Positions 45,096 through 57,751 of a DNA stretch of 64,000 bases are shown here, piece after piece. The translations under genes and the position numbers were made by a program. Source of the stretch: Euryodendron excelsum. Its lineage: Eukaryota; Streptophyta; Magnoliopsida; Ericales; Pentaphylacaceae. The stretch lies in the NCBI GenBank assembly GCA_033060915.1, contig CM065394.1:9401501-9465500 (forward strand). The letters run 5' to 3'. The number at the start of each line of letters is the position of its first letter. The first letter of the stretch is position 1. The notes beneath the pieces were generated by a model that was not told the origin of the DNA, made no database searches, and saw nothing but the letters and a program-made list of their open reading frames with translations.

Positions 45096-45864
45096 TTTTT
45101 CAAACTTTCAACTCCACCCTCATGAGTGTGGTTTTCAAAATCTTTTCAAATCTCAAATTCCTATCTATTTTCAAACTTCCAATTTCAAATTTCTATTTCC
45201 AATTTTTTTGAACTTTCCAATTTCAATTCCATCTCTTCAAATCTATTTTCAAATCAAATTAATTTCAAATCAATCTCTTTTCAAATCTATTTTCTAAATC
45301 AACTCTCTTCTATTGCACTTGCATATCATGCATCATGTTTTTTTTTTAAACATTATTTTTCTAAAGTGAAATAGGATTGAACACGAGTTAGTTAAAGACT
45401 CTCATAGGTAAATCTAGGGTAGATTGACATGTAGGTACCGAAAGGGCGGGGTAGGGTGATAGCTTAGTGCGTCTTCCCTACACGTAACCAACCTCCGAAC
45501 CTAGATCACTGATTTCAAAGACCAATAGGAGTTATTTTTCTAAAAAGGGCTAAATGTTTTCCAAAGGTTGCCAAACAACCTGTTTTCCTAAAAAACCCTC
45601 TTTTGAGGTGGTATTTTCAAAATCGTTTTTCAAAAACCCTAAGTGTAATCTTCGGATTATTCTTAGTTTTTAGGTGACCTAACTCACCTTAATCAAGTTA
45701 GGTGGCGACTCCAAATCTTTTTCAAAAGCCCTTTATTTAAAACTAATTTTCAATTCAAACCTAGTCGCACTCATTCTTCTAGGAGGGTGAGTTCTAATGA
45801 GAGAGCAAAGCATTTTTCCCGCTTGGGTGAGTATTCCTCGAGTGCGAAAAATCTGGGCGCGACA

Positions 45865-47368
45865 ATAGCTTTACAAACTTCTTGAACATTTTTATCATTT
45901 TGTAGGCCTTGGTTCATTAAGCCATTTGAAGTCAACAATCTACTTGTGTGGTGAAGTCTTCACTCTGTCAGGTGTTACCAATCTTTTGCATTGTCATCAA
46001 TCTCGATATACTTCTTGTTTGAGCTTCCTTCATAATGCTTACAGGGATGGCATGCTCAAGCTGCATACTTCTTTAGTGGAATAAATATAAACATGAGGAT
46101 CAAAGGTCTTTACTGTGAAATAAGTTTTCTATGGATATTGTGAACCATATACATATCCAGAATTAATCTCTTCTACAGGTGTCACCAATCTGATTGAGGT
46201 TCTGGCACTAGTAGCTCTGACTTGATCTTTCATAATCAATGTCGACACTCTTATGACGTGTTGACAAGAACATCAATTTTACTGACCAGTTCATGATGTC
46301 GGCATTCTCTTGGACTATTAACTTTGATAGCTCATTGACTTCATATTTCCGATCATCACTTGAAAATGTTATGACAATCTGATCAATAGATCGCAATTAT
46401 GCATTTCGTCAACATTGTCGACCATCACTTCAAGGTGTTGGCAATCTGATTAAATTTCCAAGTATAACTTTTGAAGGTTCAACCATCTTGGAATGTGTTG
46501 ACCATGGCTTTGGGCATAAGCAGAGAATAACTTTACTTAGAGCAAGGTGTCGACCATTTGTGTAAGGTGTCGACAATAACTTTCAGAATATTCAATCCTC
46601 CATATCAAGATGTCAGCCATTGTGGATAGAGCCTAGCTTTTCTTTCTTTAGAGCTCGGGAACCTGTCATCCATATATGCATGGTGTTCACAATCAGTAGT
46701 GGACTTTTTGAACATTGAGGATCGAGGGTCTTTAGCAACCAAATGTTGTCCATGTGGATAGAGTGATTTTCAAGGCTTTTCATACTTTTACATTCTGTAG
46801 TTAGGTGTTAGCAGTCAGATAGAGTGTTGACAATTTCTTCCAAATCTTCAAGAGAGTTCTTGCACTAAGCCTTAGGGTGTCAACCATCTATACAGGTGTC
46901 AGCACTTCTATCTACACATCAATCTTTTAAGAATTGATTCCAAGTCATCTTGAAACATTTCAAATGATCTTCCATGAATGGTAGGTCAATAAATAAGTTC
47001 TTGAATCTTCATAAGCCCTTTAGGTTCTTTGAAACGGAATTAATGTTTCAATTAATGTTTCTTCATCAATCTCCAAGCACTTCTATCAATCTTCATGTTT
47101 TCACAAAGTCACAAATCATCATAATAGAATTCCACAGCTTGCATCATTCTTTTCAATGCTTGTTGAACTTTTTGGGCATCTTCTACATCTTCAGGAATAA
47201 GATTACCCAAGTAATCTTTTTATTGGATACTTAACCAATCAGCTCACTAATATATCTTGTTATCAAATGATTATAATTTAACCTGCGCACTTAATTGAAA
47301 TCATTCGATATCAACCACATGGTTTTGTTGTCATCAAAATCAACATAGAAATCAACATTGAGTCAACA
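45865..47368 (+). repeat. Copia-like LTR, third part
   Basis: It follows M after the second ATAGC. It carries many diverged GTGTCGACAAT / GTGTTACCAATCT phrases, as at 11306-11640, and ends GTCAACA beside the TSD AGTTC. No coding region is seen; small frames here are not supported. Confidence 0.65.
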
Positions 47369-47372
47369 AGTT

Positions 47373-47396
47373 CCCCCCCCCCCCCCCCCCCCCCCC
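47373..47396. repeat. C homopolymer, 24 bases
   Basis: Runs from the last base of the TSD into the E leader, where other copies have CCCCC. Length may be unreliable in the assembly. Confidence 0.8.
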
Positions 47397-48472
47397 AACC
47401 CCCCTCGGATCACCAGCGGATAATGGCACCACCTCGGGGAGCAGACCTAGGTTTGAAGATCTAGGAACTGAGCCTTCATAGAAAGTTTTACTAAACCCTC
47501 AACCTCATGCTCATGTAGAACCCCGTGCAAAGCCTAAGCTTTTTCTGATTTAAGATGCGCATGTCAATTTCAAAACCATGGAGGAAATAGTGACTGCTTT
47601 ACTTCCCTTTATTCCTATCTATTCTTGATGTTATAATGGTTGTATAAATGTTCATGCACGCATTTTTACTTTGCTATTGCACTCTCTCTCTTTATACTAT
47701 TGCATACATGTACATGCATTCAATACTCCATTTCAAGACAACAGTTCCAAAGTAACTCAAGTCACTGCATTCTCATGTATATGATCAACCCATAGAGAGT
47801 GACACCAAGATCACTCTCCTTTGGAAAAAACCTACTAAAATCTTAATGGTTTGCACGTAACCTTGAGGACTCATGACATGCAGTTCAAGTAATTCTATGA
47901 AGAGTAGCCCTAATCCCTCTATGCCCATGGAGATGGGGATGCCAAAATGATAAGGGGCATCCAGCAAAGCAAAATCAATCCAATGGTCTCTCAAACATCA
48001 ACAAAAAAGTGAATTCAAGAACTCAAAAGTAGTTTACGAGGCTCCTTTGTTAAAATAGATAGGTGGAAGTCCCAAGAAAAATATTCTCCTTCCCCCCAAC
48101 TAAAATGTGCTTTGATTTCTCTGTATTCAAACTCATAGTTCAATGTACTCTTCTAGTTTATGCAAATGAATGTATGACTGAATGAATGTAACTAATCAAC
48201 GGTAAGGTATTTTTATACAGGGCAAAACCCCTATCTCCAAAAAGCGAGCTGAATGGACCATGTTTAATCTCCCTCTCGAGAAGTGACACCCCTAAGGCAT
48301 GCATCACAGAAAGCTTTCTAAATATCAAACACTAACTCATGATTTGTGTCATTGTTTTCATTTTTTTCTTTTTTTTTTTGTAGAAACTACACTATAAAAA
48401 GTCCTCATTACTATCAAGAAAGATCAGCATCCATCTAGGGATCCAATCATTACTCGAGAAAAAGCTTTGCTA
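47374..48472 (+). other. Leader of E, second part
   Basis: It resumes the leader after the copia-like LTR with the GC-rich block (CGGATCACCAGCGG, ACCACCTCGGGGAG). An acceptor-like AG at 48382-48383 follows CTAAC and a long T run, 90 bp before the gag start position. No gene. Confidence 0.75.
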
Positions 48473-50495
48473 ATAGTAGCCAATTCTAACGAGTCCTCCT
48501 CAGTCTCTCGTGAAGAGGTTAATGAGATGAGTTCCAAGATCGATGAAATTTTTAAGCTTATCTAAGCCATGGTTGCGAAAGATACCGCTTTAGACCCATC
48601 CTTATCCACAGTCTTTTGCAAAGACTTTGAAGCTGCCAACCTAAGGATGGTGTTTCAATCTGACACTATAGGGAGAAAGAAAGAAAATTCCAAGATGGTC
48701 AACATTGAAGAAGAATAGACCATACTGCTCTCGCTTGCTGTGAAAAAAAGTTGTCCCAGACCTTCTTAGCCTGAAGATCTAAGGTTTGGAAGACTCACTA
48801 TAGAGCCTCCATAGCCATGACACTTTCGGGCTCACCTCCTATAACGAGTTGTGCTTCTTCCCAAACCACCCAAGACTGGCCAAGTTTAGAATGCCTAATT
48901 TTCAAAAGTATGACGGCACTAGCCCTGTAGCCCACCTTCACCTTTATGCTAGGGCATTAATTGGCCATGGGAATGACCTAAAACTTCTCATGCAACTCTT
49001 CCAACATAGCCTCACTGGGTCCACTCTACAATGGTTTGCTCGACTTGATCTAAGGAAGATCACAACATGGATTGAGCTGGTTAATGCATTCAAGGCCCAA
49101 TATCACCACAACATATATCTCACTTCTAATAGCTAATCCTTGATGACAATGAGCAATGGAGATACAGAAAGCTTTAAAAGCTATGCCTTTAGGTGGAGAG
49201 AAGCAGCAACAGAAGTCAATCCTTCTTTGGAGGAGAAGGAGTAAGTGCAATTGTTTGTGGATACTTTTCAAGGCATATACTATGAAAAGCTATGCACAAG
49301 TGTATGAAAAATCTTCTCTGAGCTTATCATGCAAGGAAAAATGATATAAAACGAACTTAAGACAAAAATGATTACAGACTCCTGTGCAAAGACTGGAGAA
49401 AGTTTTGCCAACATAGCTAGAAAGGTGGCCACTAGAAGGGGAGTAATCAAGAAGAAGAGTGAAGTGTCAGAGATCTTGCCTATTCAACTGCCGTAATACT
49501 GCCCACCACTCCAGTCCCATCCTATAATACCCATACCCACCTTAACCATGCCCACTAAAGCCTCCAACTTTGGCCCTGTTGGGCCACAACCCAATTTCAA
49601 TAGGTCAGCCCGATGCATTCGCACCTTTGATACCTTAGCCTACACCCAGACAAAAGCCTACCATAACCTCTTAAAGGACAACATACTAAAGCCCATACTG
49701 GCCCGACCATTGCCAAGCCCTTTACCTACAACCTTGAATGGCACCCTCACTTATGAATACCATTTAGGTGGCCAAGGGCATGACACAAAAAGTTGCTTCT
49801 CTCTCAAGCACAAAATTTAAGACCTGATAGACAACAAGACCATTGACATACAACCAATGAACCCAACTTCTACTCCAAATGTGGCCACAAACCTCTTATC
49901 AAATCACAATGTCAACCTGGTACTAGAAGAAATATAAGAGGGGGATAAACTGGAGGAGAACATGATTAAGGATTATTCCAACGAGGATTGAAAAACTGAT
50001 GAAGAAAGTGACAAGGAAGAGAAAATCTAGTCATGCCTTGTCTATCTCTACAATCCAAATGAAGTGCACTACCCCTCTGATTGGCCAGTTGAAGAGTTTA
50101 TACCCGTAGAGGAGGCCCCTGTCAAAGACATGACCGCTGATGGTTGGGGAGATGAATTCTTGCACTCTAAATATATCATAGCTGAACTCCACCTATCATA
50201 GAAGCCTTGGCTAGTGACCAAGTTCGACTATGAAGACATGGGCTGGGGACTTGAAGAGCTGAAAGTTCTGACAGAACAATTCAAGCTAAAAGGAGGCGAT
50301 CTAGCCAAACTATTTATCAAAGAAACTGAGGGGGCAGTAGCAGACAACAAAAGAGTCAATGAGGTTGATAATTGCACTATCACTATCAACTCACCCAAAG
50401 CCCTAAACGTAGCACCGGCGTACCTTGCCTAGTTCGGGGATTATAATGATGGATGGAATGTCGAGGATGTGGTCATCATTCCAAAACCCTACTAG
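48473..50495 (+). pseudogene. gag: gag of E (heavily decayed, unsplit)
   Basis: Same gene as in M, uninterrupted, about 2 kb. The start ATG is changed to ATA (48473). Recognisable parts: the capsid-like domain (FQKYDGTSPVAHLHLYARAL, LTGSTLQWFARLDLRKITTW, near 48895-49110), the proline-rich linker, the Cys/His stretch (CEYH changed to YEYH, then GGQGHDTKSC, near 49750-49800), and the C-terminal part (DYEDMGWGLEELK, near 50220) ending EDVVIIPKPY at TAG 50493. Stops include TAA at about 48564, TAG, TGA at about 49989 and others, with several frameshifts. Length and ending agree with M, so gag stops here with no pol. Confidence 0.85.
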
Positions 50496-52253
50496 AAGGG
50501 CTCCCCTAAAAAGCATACAAGAGAAGGGTGTTCTTACTCGCTTTCTTTCTATTCCTTTTACTTTCTGCTTTTAATTTATGCCTGCCTTTTCATTCCAATA
50601 AAGACCTCATGCTTTCTCTCAAAGAAATAAAAAGATAGCTTTCATTCAAATGATGTTATCTCATATTCTTGTGAATGGTGAATGCTTTCAAAAAGGGGGT
50701 GTGTTCTATCTTATGGAAGATCTGACTTGAAGGGTGTGATAGCATGAGTTAACCACTCGCCGAATGATCAACTTTTTGAAGAGAGAGAAGATGAGAGTGA
50801 GTGAGGAGACAACATAAAAAGCAGCACTTATAAGACACCAAAGCTATGTGATGAGTAACCAAACTATCAAAACGAAGAGGAGCCATCTTTTAATTTCCAA
50901 AAGAAAAAAAGATTCCCTTGACTCAACCCACTAGTGTCATGCAAAAAATTTCTTATCAACCTTGATCCAGAATCGTTCCCCTAAACTAAGGCAAACAGAT
51001 ATCAGAAGACTTGGCCAAGAATAGTCATTTTTCCCCCACTCGAAGCATCAAGCCAAAGCAGCATTTTGGTTCGAAAAGGAAGATAGGCCTTCATGACATT
51101 TCCCATACAGTCACAAAGTAACCCTCGCCAAACCCATTTAGCTAGTTTGTATTTCCCAAAAGATACACCCCTAGCTTAGCGATCACCACAAAGGAAAACA
51201 AAAAAAAAAAGAGGGGGAAGGAGCCATTGTCGGGTAAACAAAAGTGAAGGAATGGGCTATATAAAAATAAAATAAAATAACTATCATCAAGAGATAAACT
51301 AGTAAGCCACAAGAAAGGACAGATCAGTTCACGCCATGCTAAAGAGCACACAATGTTTAAAAGGCAAAAAAGAAAACTAAAGGTGATCCTAGGCGACAAG
51401 AAAGCCCAGTAGAAGTAGGAGGTTTGAGCCTTTACCTTTTCTTGCAAAAACTTGAATTCGTGATCTAGATTACAACCCTACTAAAGTCCATTCCGACCGA
51501 AAAGGAATTGCTTGATCTAGATGGGCCGGACTTGTCGCCAAGGCAAAAAGAAGGGTATTAAGGAGGAAAGCCTCATTAGAAGACTGGCCAAGGATGGTGT
51601 GAATTAAACCCTGCTAAAACTAACATTACATCTGAGCCTACATATCCCTTTGATTCTCAAAACCCTATAACCTAGCCTACATTCCAGTCCTAAACCAAAG
51701 CCTCCTCAGATTGAAAGACTGGTTGCCTATCGCTCTACCAAAGTTTATGTAAGTCGTTACTTAAGCCTCCAAGGGTTGAGAGTTCAAGCTAAATAATCCC
51801 AGACACTGACCTAAGTAAGAAGTCGGAGGTGGCCAGAAGGATGAAAAGGGTACGAAGTGCTATCATTGTCCAATCAAGGTAAGGCTAAACCAGAGGATAG
51901 GTCAAACGCCTGGAAAAGAAAGAATTGCTATTCCAAAGATGCTAAGCTAGACAACACCCCGAGTGTGTTTATTTGCAACCCATCCATTCTGTAATATGCA
52001 TCCCTAACTTGTGTTTACATTTTTATAAAACTTTCAACATGAGCTCTACATACATAAGGCCTAGCTCCCTGTACAAATAAAAGTCACCAACGCAGTTCAA
52101 TATCATATCTAAACATGTAATAGATATGCATCATCACCATCATGATAATCCATTAAATTCAAAGACTACAAATAAATTGTTTGACAAAGCTATAATATAT
52201 ATCTAGGATATAAGGCAAAAGAGGAACTGGACCCATGAAAAAAAAGGCACCCA
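50496..52253 (+). other. Non-coding spacer of E
   Basis: Collinear with the M spacer: AACCACTCGCCGAATGATCA near 50750 and the repeat units near 51460 and 51660. Length about 1.76 kb. No pol-like frame is seen. Confidence 0.7.
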
Positions 52254-53994
52254 TCAGGAGTTAAAATCAATGTTTGGATCATAGTCACCAAAGCCTAGCT
52301 TATGAGGATGTGGTTGACTACTAGAAGTACCAGCATTCTACAAAGAAGAAGAACTTGAATCAGCAAAACAGATAGACAATTAAATAAAGCCAGATTCAAA
52401 AGGAAGAGGGTAATATGCCATGTTACTTCCCATCTAACCCAACTGCGTAGGCAAAGTGGCTACCTTAGCCTCCATTACCTCCTAGCCCATGGCATAGCCT
52501 CTAACCACCAGCTCAAACTAGGTAAAGGCACCTATAGATTGAGCTCTAACATGTGTGGTGTAGTCAGTCGATGGAGGAAGCTAAAAACCAATACCTGGTT
52601 GACGCTCCTGGTACGGAATATGGACACCCTCGGCCAAAGCTCCAAACATATACTCAGGTGGATCCCTAGCTTATTGGAACTCCTTGTGGAACGAGCGTCA
52701 ATGCTGATCTCCCAGATAGGACTCCTAAGACTCATTACTAAGAAAGGAAATCCTTAACAAAGTCATCGGGACTAGATACTTGACTGTCTTGTAATGAACT
52801 GATCTAACAAAGGGCCACCAAGTCACATCTCTCGCCTCTATTAACTCTAGGTTCGCTCATATCGTCACAAAGTCAGTAATCTGAAATTGGTGGGCAACCT
52901 TATCACAAGCCCATTTCAAACCCAGGGGAGAAAAGTCAACCTTCATTACCTCTACATGACAAACTGGCAAATATTCGTAACTATACCAAACCATAAAGGG
53001 TAACAACCCGATCACACTACCCCAGTGATAGGAAGTCTGGACCCTGCATGGATCTGAGGAAACAACCAAAAGAGAAAGACCCCCAATCCAACTCTAACAA
53101 GGCTCTTAAGTCGGTTACCACACTCCTTAATTTAAAAGAGATAATTGACTTGTTGTTGTTGCAAAAATAGCTAAAAACAATATACTGTACTAGTCATCAC
53201 CTCATAATGTCTCGCCACTCAAGTGGCGGCTCAACAGAAAAAGTACCCTTATCTTGATAAAGCCAGGACACAGGGCAAGACAAGTAGTTAGGGGGCACCA
53301 AGTCTAACAAAGCACAAGCCTCGGCCCTACTAACTGGTTGCATAGTAATTTAACGGCCAACAAAAGAAAGCCCCATGATAATGGCCTAGGCTAATAGAGT
53401 CCAACCTCGCTTGAAGCCCATAAAATGAAAAGCCCCTGTCTTGCCAAACCATCTCTCAATCAATGCCAACACTAGGTGGTGGTTCAAGCAGATTGCTTGT
53501 AATCCCATGAAAGCTATGAACCCAATCTCTGCCAGAAAGTTGTGGTAAGATGGAGTGGCCCACTGCATGGTATCAAATACTTGGTGCGCGGCCCCTCTAA
53601 ATGATATATGTACTTCGGGAAGGGGTACATGCTGCTGAGAGTACACACTGGGATGATGAGCTAGGTCCCCCAATGGAGGAATGTTTGACACTTCTAAATC
53701 CCCTAAATCTGTGTCTATCTGCCTCTACCTAGTAAAGGCCCTCCTGTAACCAGTGACATGATCTCCTAGGCCCGGTGCCTCATTCTTAACATCTATCTCC
53801 CCCTAAAAAATGGGCTCTACTAGGGGAAAGCGATCAATTGGAGGCATACTCCCACACCCGCTCTCGCCAAACGAAGCCCTACTAGTCAACCGGCAGCTAC
53901 CCTTGGAACGACTAAAACTGCCAATAAAATCTATACGGGTCCCCTTCCTAGACCAACATCTCTACTTAGAACCATCATCATTAGCATCTGCCAT
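52254..53994 (-). pseudogene. Antisense PMD gene of E (broken)
   Basis: Homologous to the M antisense gene from MADANDDGSK (start 53994) to the end (GFGDYDPNIDFNS, TGA 52254-52256). The middle keeps PPLGDLAHHPSVYSQQHV and the PMD core HHLVLALIERWFGKTGAFHF, and downstream DLRALLELDWGSFSFG and FMVWYSYEYLPV. This copy keeps the frame across two places where M is shifted (near 53550 and 53085), which helps define the ancestral frame. Stops include TAG after GSK near the N-terminus and TAG near 53805. The 3' intron acceptor is kept (52338-52339) but the donor is damaged. Confidence 0.78.
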
Positions 53995-55787
53995 CTTAAA
54001 AAGCAAATCAAGGTAAAAGACATCAGTATACAGTATATGTAATCCAAAAGAAAAGAGGTATAGAAAAAAAAAAAAAAAAAAACAAAGACAAATAAAGAAT
54101 GACACAAATCCTATTCCCTTATTTCTAGCATAATCTATTCAATTAATCATCAGGTTATTTAAACTTTTCTCTTCGAAAGTTTATCTTCACAATCAATTCT
54201 TGAGGTTCTTAACCTTCATTTTCCAAAGTTATTTCAAAATCAAAATCCAAAACTCTATTTCAAAGTCAATATCCAAGGTTAATGTCAAAATCAAATCTTA
54301 AAATTTAATTTCGAGATCTACTCTCAAAGGTTTTCTAAACTTTTCCTTCAAAAGTTTTATTACAAATCCATTTCAAAAAGTTTTATTCCAAATTGAGTTA
54401 TGAAGTTTTCTAAACTTTTGCTTCAAAAGTTTTATCAATTTATAAGTTTCTTTAAACTTTTTCCTCAAAAGTTTTATTCCAAATCCATTTCAAAGGTTTT
54501 CTAAACTTTTCCTTCAAAAGTTTTGTTCAAAGTCGATTTTCAAAGACTTTTTCAACCTTTACCTTCAAAACGTTTTATTCTACGACACCCCCCCCCCCCC
54601 CCCGAGTTTCTCAGGCTCTTCTCAACCGAAAAAGTCCCATTCTCAAAGCTTTTATCTCTTTTCCTTTCAAAAATATTTTTTTTCAAAAGGTTTCTAACTC
54701 CTTTCCTAATTTTAGAAAATTTCAGTAGAGTCATGTTTGTAAATGGTCCCTACAATGCCCAAAACTCTACAATACAACACAAACCATGTGGCCCACAGTA
54801 TCACAAGCACATGTTACGAAAAAACACAAGAGAATCCATGCACATTTTCAAGTTTTTGAAATTTCCAACAAATGGTATATTTTCCAAAAATTCAAAAGTT
54901 TTCAAAATTGCTGCAAAAACTTTCAAAACTACTTCAAATTTTCTTTAAAATATTCCCGTATTTTTCTAAACCCTAATTCGGTCAACTCGATCAGTTTTTT
55001 AATTTTTCTTATTTTCCAAGCATTTTTCCTTTTTTGAAAAGTGAAAAATTAAAAAAGTCCTCAAAAAATCATTAAACTTCTCATGGTTGTTCAACACGTT
55101 TTTTTAAGGCACATGATACAAAAATTTGGCAAGAAAATCCAATACCTAAAGCTGTAAGGGCAAATCCCCAATTTTACAGAAACCCTTTTTACATAAACGT
55201 GTAAAATTACTTAAACTCAATTAAATAAGCATCAAAATGTAGAAACAATGCTGCCAGATGGTTCAAAGCACATCTAAACGTCAATATCGACCATTTACAC
55301 AACTTAAATAAAGTTCTACATATCAAAATCAACAAAACAAAAAACTCACCTTTTAAAGTTCTCTAGTAAAATCTTCTTTTCCGACAACAATTCCAGCAAC
55401 AATGAGTACTTTTAGCAACTCTTTGACGTCCCCTAAATTCTCTCCTTCAATGCCCAAAGGTCCCTCCATGCAAAAACTTCGGAAAAAGTTTTCAAAGGCA
55501 AAAAATTTGACCAAACTCGCAAGCCTCGACTGAGGGGCTATTTTAGCTTTAAAACTTCATGCCTGGCACCACTGTAATTTTATGCCTAGTGCCACTCCTA
55601 GTGGTGCCACAGGCCAATTTTGGGCAAGTTTTCCCATTTGCCTGCGAAAATATGATTTTTAAATTCCCCCTTGGGCCTATCTGTTATTTTCAAGTTCCAG
55701 CCTTCAACAAGTTCCAATTTCAATCCCTCTGATCACCTTGTGGTCAACATATGACCCATACTTTATCGTTTTCTGCTTTTGACAAGC
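53995..55787 (-). promoter_or_regulatory. Upstream region of the antisense gene in E
   Basis: AT-rich, with repeated TTTCAAAAGTTTT-type phrases (about 54150-54580), a 16-C run (54588-54603) and decayed GGCGCC-type dyads at about 55562-55609. Equivalent to 39484-40800 of M. The acceptor before the ATG is changed (TTTTTAAG). No gene is seen. Confidence 0.5.
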
Positions 55788-55810
55788 AAAGATATAAAAA
55801 GATGGGCATC
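55788..55810 (+). other. Polypurine tract of E
   Basis: CAAAGATATAAAAAGATGGG then CATC before the LTR; a decayed form of the M and N tract. Confidence 0.7.
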
Positions 55811-57751
55811 TATAAGCACCCTATTTTTGCTCGCTCGGCAATCTCCAACTTGACCGGACTTACATTCAAACCGAAATAGACACTTTTAAGCCCAAATTGG
55901 TAAGTTTGTATTTCAATCTCAATTCCAATTCCAGTCAAGGTCAATCAAATTCAATTCGGCTCATCTTTCAAGAAAGTTAATCTCTCAAATGGTAAATCCA
56001 TCCAGCATGACATGTTTATCGAAAAAACTCCTTAGAACGATAAGTCCCTTTCCACCTATCGATCAAGGCGGAACCTAAGTCCCTGAGATGGTAGAGCGGT
56101 TCATCTATGGCACCGGCTAGCCCGCCAACATAGAATGTTCGGTATTTGGCACGTCGATAAGAAAAGTACCTAGGGCCCCGAGACGATAAGACCATTGAAT
56201 AGTTTCTTGAGATTATGCAGTCTTCAGAATGAATGCGCACCATCAGAGTGGTAAAAACACTCACAAACATTGCAATCATCAGAGTGACGGAAACACTTGC
56301 AAATAGGTTGACATTGGCAATTATCAATAAACCCCCTATGTTACAGGACCGAACACTCCTTTTGGTCATGACGCGTTTACCGAAAGATGGGATACCTTTG
56401 GAAACCAACTCGCCACAAACCGTTAGAGGGACAAAACTACTTAAAACCCAGTCAACACCAGTGCCTACTAGCCCATTTTGGTTAAAAATGACCAAATTGT
56501 TCCTTAGGCCCCACCGACACACTTCTAAAAAAAGTACCTAAGACCTTAGAGTAGTAAGTCCACCCTTCCAAGATTGTTCCAAAGATAATGTAACACATTC
56601 TAGTGCTCTCTAGTCGCTTCAGGATAGATTCCAAAAGCATTCGGTTACAATGACCATTTTGCCCCTAGGCATCCAATCGCCTCCTAGAGCTATACTGTCT
56701 TTAGGTATCAAATTGGTTACCTTCTAAGGATGCTTGTAGTGGTATTATCAATCATTTGTTACCTTTCTGGACCTCGAGTCCATTTTGGTAAACCTAGTGC
56801 GATATGACTATTTTGTCCCTAATGCGTTAGTCACCTTTTCCAACCACACCGGCTCTGGGTATCAAATCGAAAATCCCCTAAAACATTCTCAATAGTGTTT
56901 CCAACCTTCAAGCCTAATTATGGACCACTCTGAGTCAATCCCGGTGTTCCCTTAGTTTAAATGACCATTTTTGCCTTTGGTGGACCGGTTAACCTTTTCA
57001 ATTATCTTGGATCTGGTTATCAAGCTAGTTACCCTCAAGACACTATTTTAGGGATTCCCATCCATCCCTAATCTTTTGGATCATTCCTGGACTTTCCAGA
57101 GTCCCTCCTAATGAAGTCAAGCCAAACATTGCATAATAGTCACTAGGGCAGGCACACAAATCTTCTGTCTTGCATCCCTATGGTCAAAGGTATGTTTTTT
57201 GCCAACTTAACAACTTTTCTAAGGGGGTGGCGCCACTAGTAGTGGCGCCAATGGAAAATTATGTCTAGCGCCACTACAACAGGCGCCAAGGTTAGTTTGA
57301 TTACCCATAAATACAGGCCACCCTTTTGTATCTTCTGGGTCCGCAAAATCACTCCTGAAACTTTGCTTCTTTGAAAACAGAGCTTGAATTCTCTCAAGAT
57401 TCTAATTCTCTCAAGCTCCTTCAAACCTTAGCCTTCATATATTCAAACCCTAGCTTCTATATACTCTATATACTCAAATCCAAGCCTTCAAACATCCATT
57501 GAAGATCAGAGTGCTGCGTATTCAAAGCTCTCTAGGTTCAAGTCAAGCAAAGAAAACAAATCAAACATGGTAAAGATAAGAAAAGGTGTGGTTTCTAGTT
57601 AAGCTATGTAATCCCCCTCTTTCTCTTCTCTCTCATAACTCACTTGGGCTTTCTTCTATTTTAATCCCTATCTTCTACCTCATCTTCTTACATGCTTAAA
57701 ACAAGGTGCCTCCCGGTTCATTCCTAGGAAGGTCTTGGAGAGAATCACCAT
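55811..57751 (+). repeat. 3' LTR of E, cut by element F
   Basis: Begins TATAAGCACCCT and follows the 5' LTR of E in order (GCTCGCTCGGCAATCTC, tandem units, dyads around 57233-57297, CATAAATAC at 57306-57314). It stops at ATCACCAT (57744-57751), which corresponds to 2649-2656 in the 5' LTR. F begins at the next base. Confidence 0.88.

Larger units (their letters stand above)
11725..45864 (+). mobile_element. Element M: pol-less gypsy element, gag split by element N
   Basis: Plus-oriented. The 5' LTR is 11725-14413 (with a large internal deletion) and the 3' LTR is 40824-45864. The TSD ATAGC is perfect at 11720-11724 and 45865-45869. Order inside: PBS, leader, gag (15972-16546 plus 34629-36059), non-coding spacer, antisense PMD gene (38060-39483), polypurine tract. 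Removing N and its extra TSD copy leaves about 8.3 kb internal. No pol domain is visible. It sits inside the copia-like LTR. Confidence 0.93.
40824..45864 (+). repeat. 3' LTR of M, 5.0 kb
   Basis: Starts TATAAGCACCCC (TG changed to TA) and ends GGGCGCGACA. Order: CTCGAG-type array (about 41030-41400), ~156-bp array (41566-42200), three dyads (42286-42385), TATA box (42400), AATAAA (42702) and donor-like ACG|GTAGG (42718/42719), two units of a ~110-bp repeat (about 43110-43290), low-complexity tract (about 43300-45000), hairpin and conserved block (45017-45095). It is the most complete copy in plus orientation. Confidence 0.95.
5458..47368 (+). mobile_element. Copia-like solo LTR (about 2.65 kb), interrupted by gypsy insertions
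   Basis: It begins TGTTGGCCCG and ends GTCAACA, with the perfect TSD AGTTC at 5453-5457 and 47369-47373. Its own sequence is 5458-5973, 11089-11724 and 45865-47368, about 2646 bp after removing insertions and their TSDs. No second TGTTGGCCCG start, PBS or polypurine tract is seen, so it looks like a solo LTR. The opening (AGAAGGGGGGGTGAATTGGG) and the tail (TTTTGTTGTCATCAAAATCA) resemble LTRs of SIRE/Maximus-type copia elements; this lineage call is from memory. Orientation is assumed plus. Confidence 0.7.
205..57751 (+). mobile_element. Element E: outermost pol-less gypsy element, interrupted
   Basis: Plus-oriented element with 5' LTR 205-4948, leader 4949-5457 and 47374-48472, gag 48473-50495, spacer 50496-52253, antisense PMD gene 52254-53994, upstream region and polypurine tract to 55810, and a 3' LTR from 55811 that is cut at 57751 by element F. 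The leader is interrupted by a copia-like LTR carrying further insertions. With that removed, the internal region is about 8.9 kb. Decayed LTR ends (AG start, TA end), many stops and clear 5'/3' LTR divergence make this the oldest gypsy copy here. The remainder of its 3' LTR should lie beyond the window, to the right of F. Confidence 0.85.

Noticed and set aside
56016..56522. 168-residue minus-strand frame
   Set aside because: Lies wholly in the tandem part of the E 3' LTR; the equivalent 5' LTR part (about 950-1440) does not keep it open.
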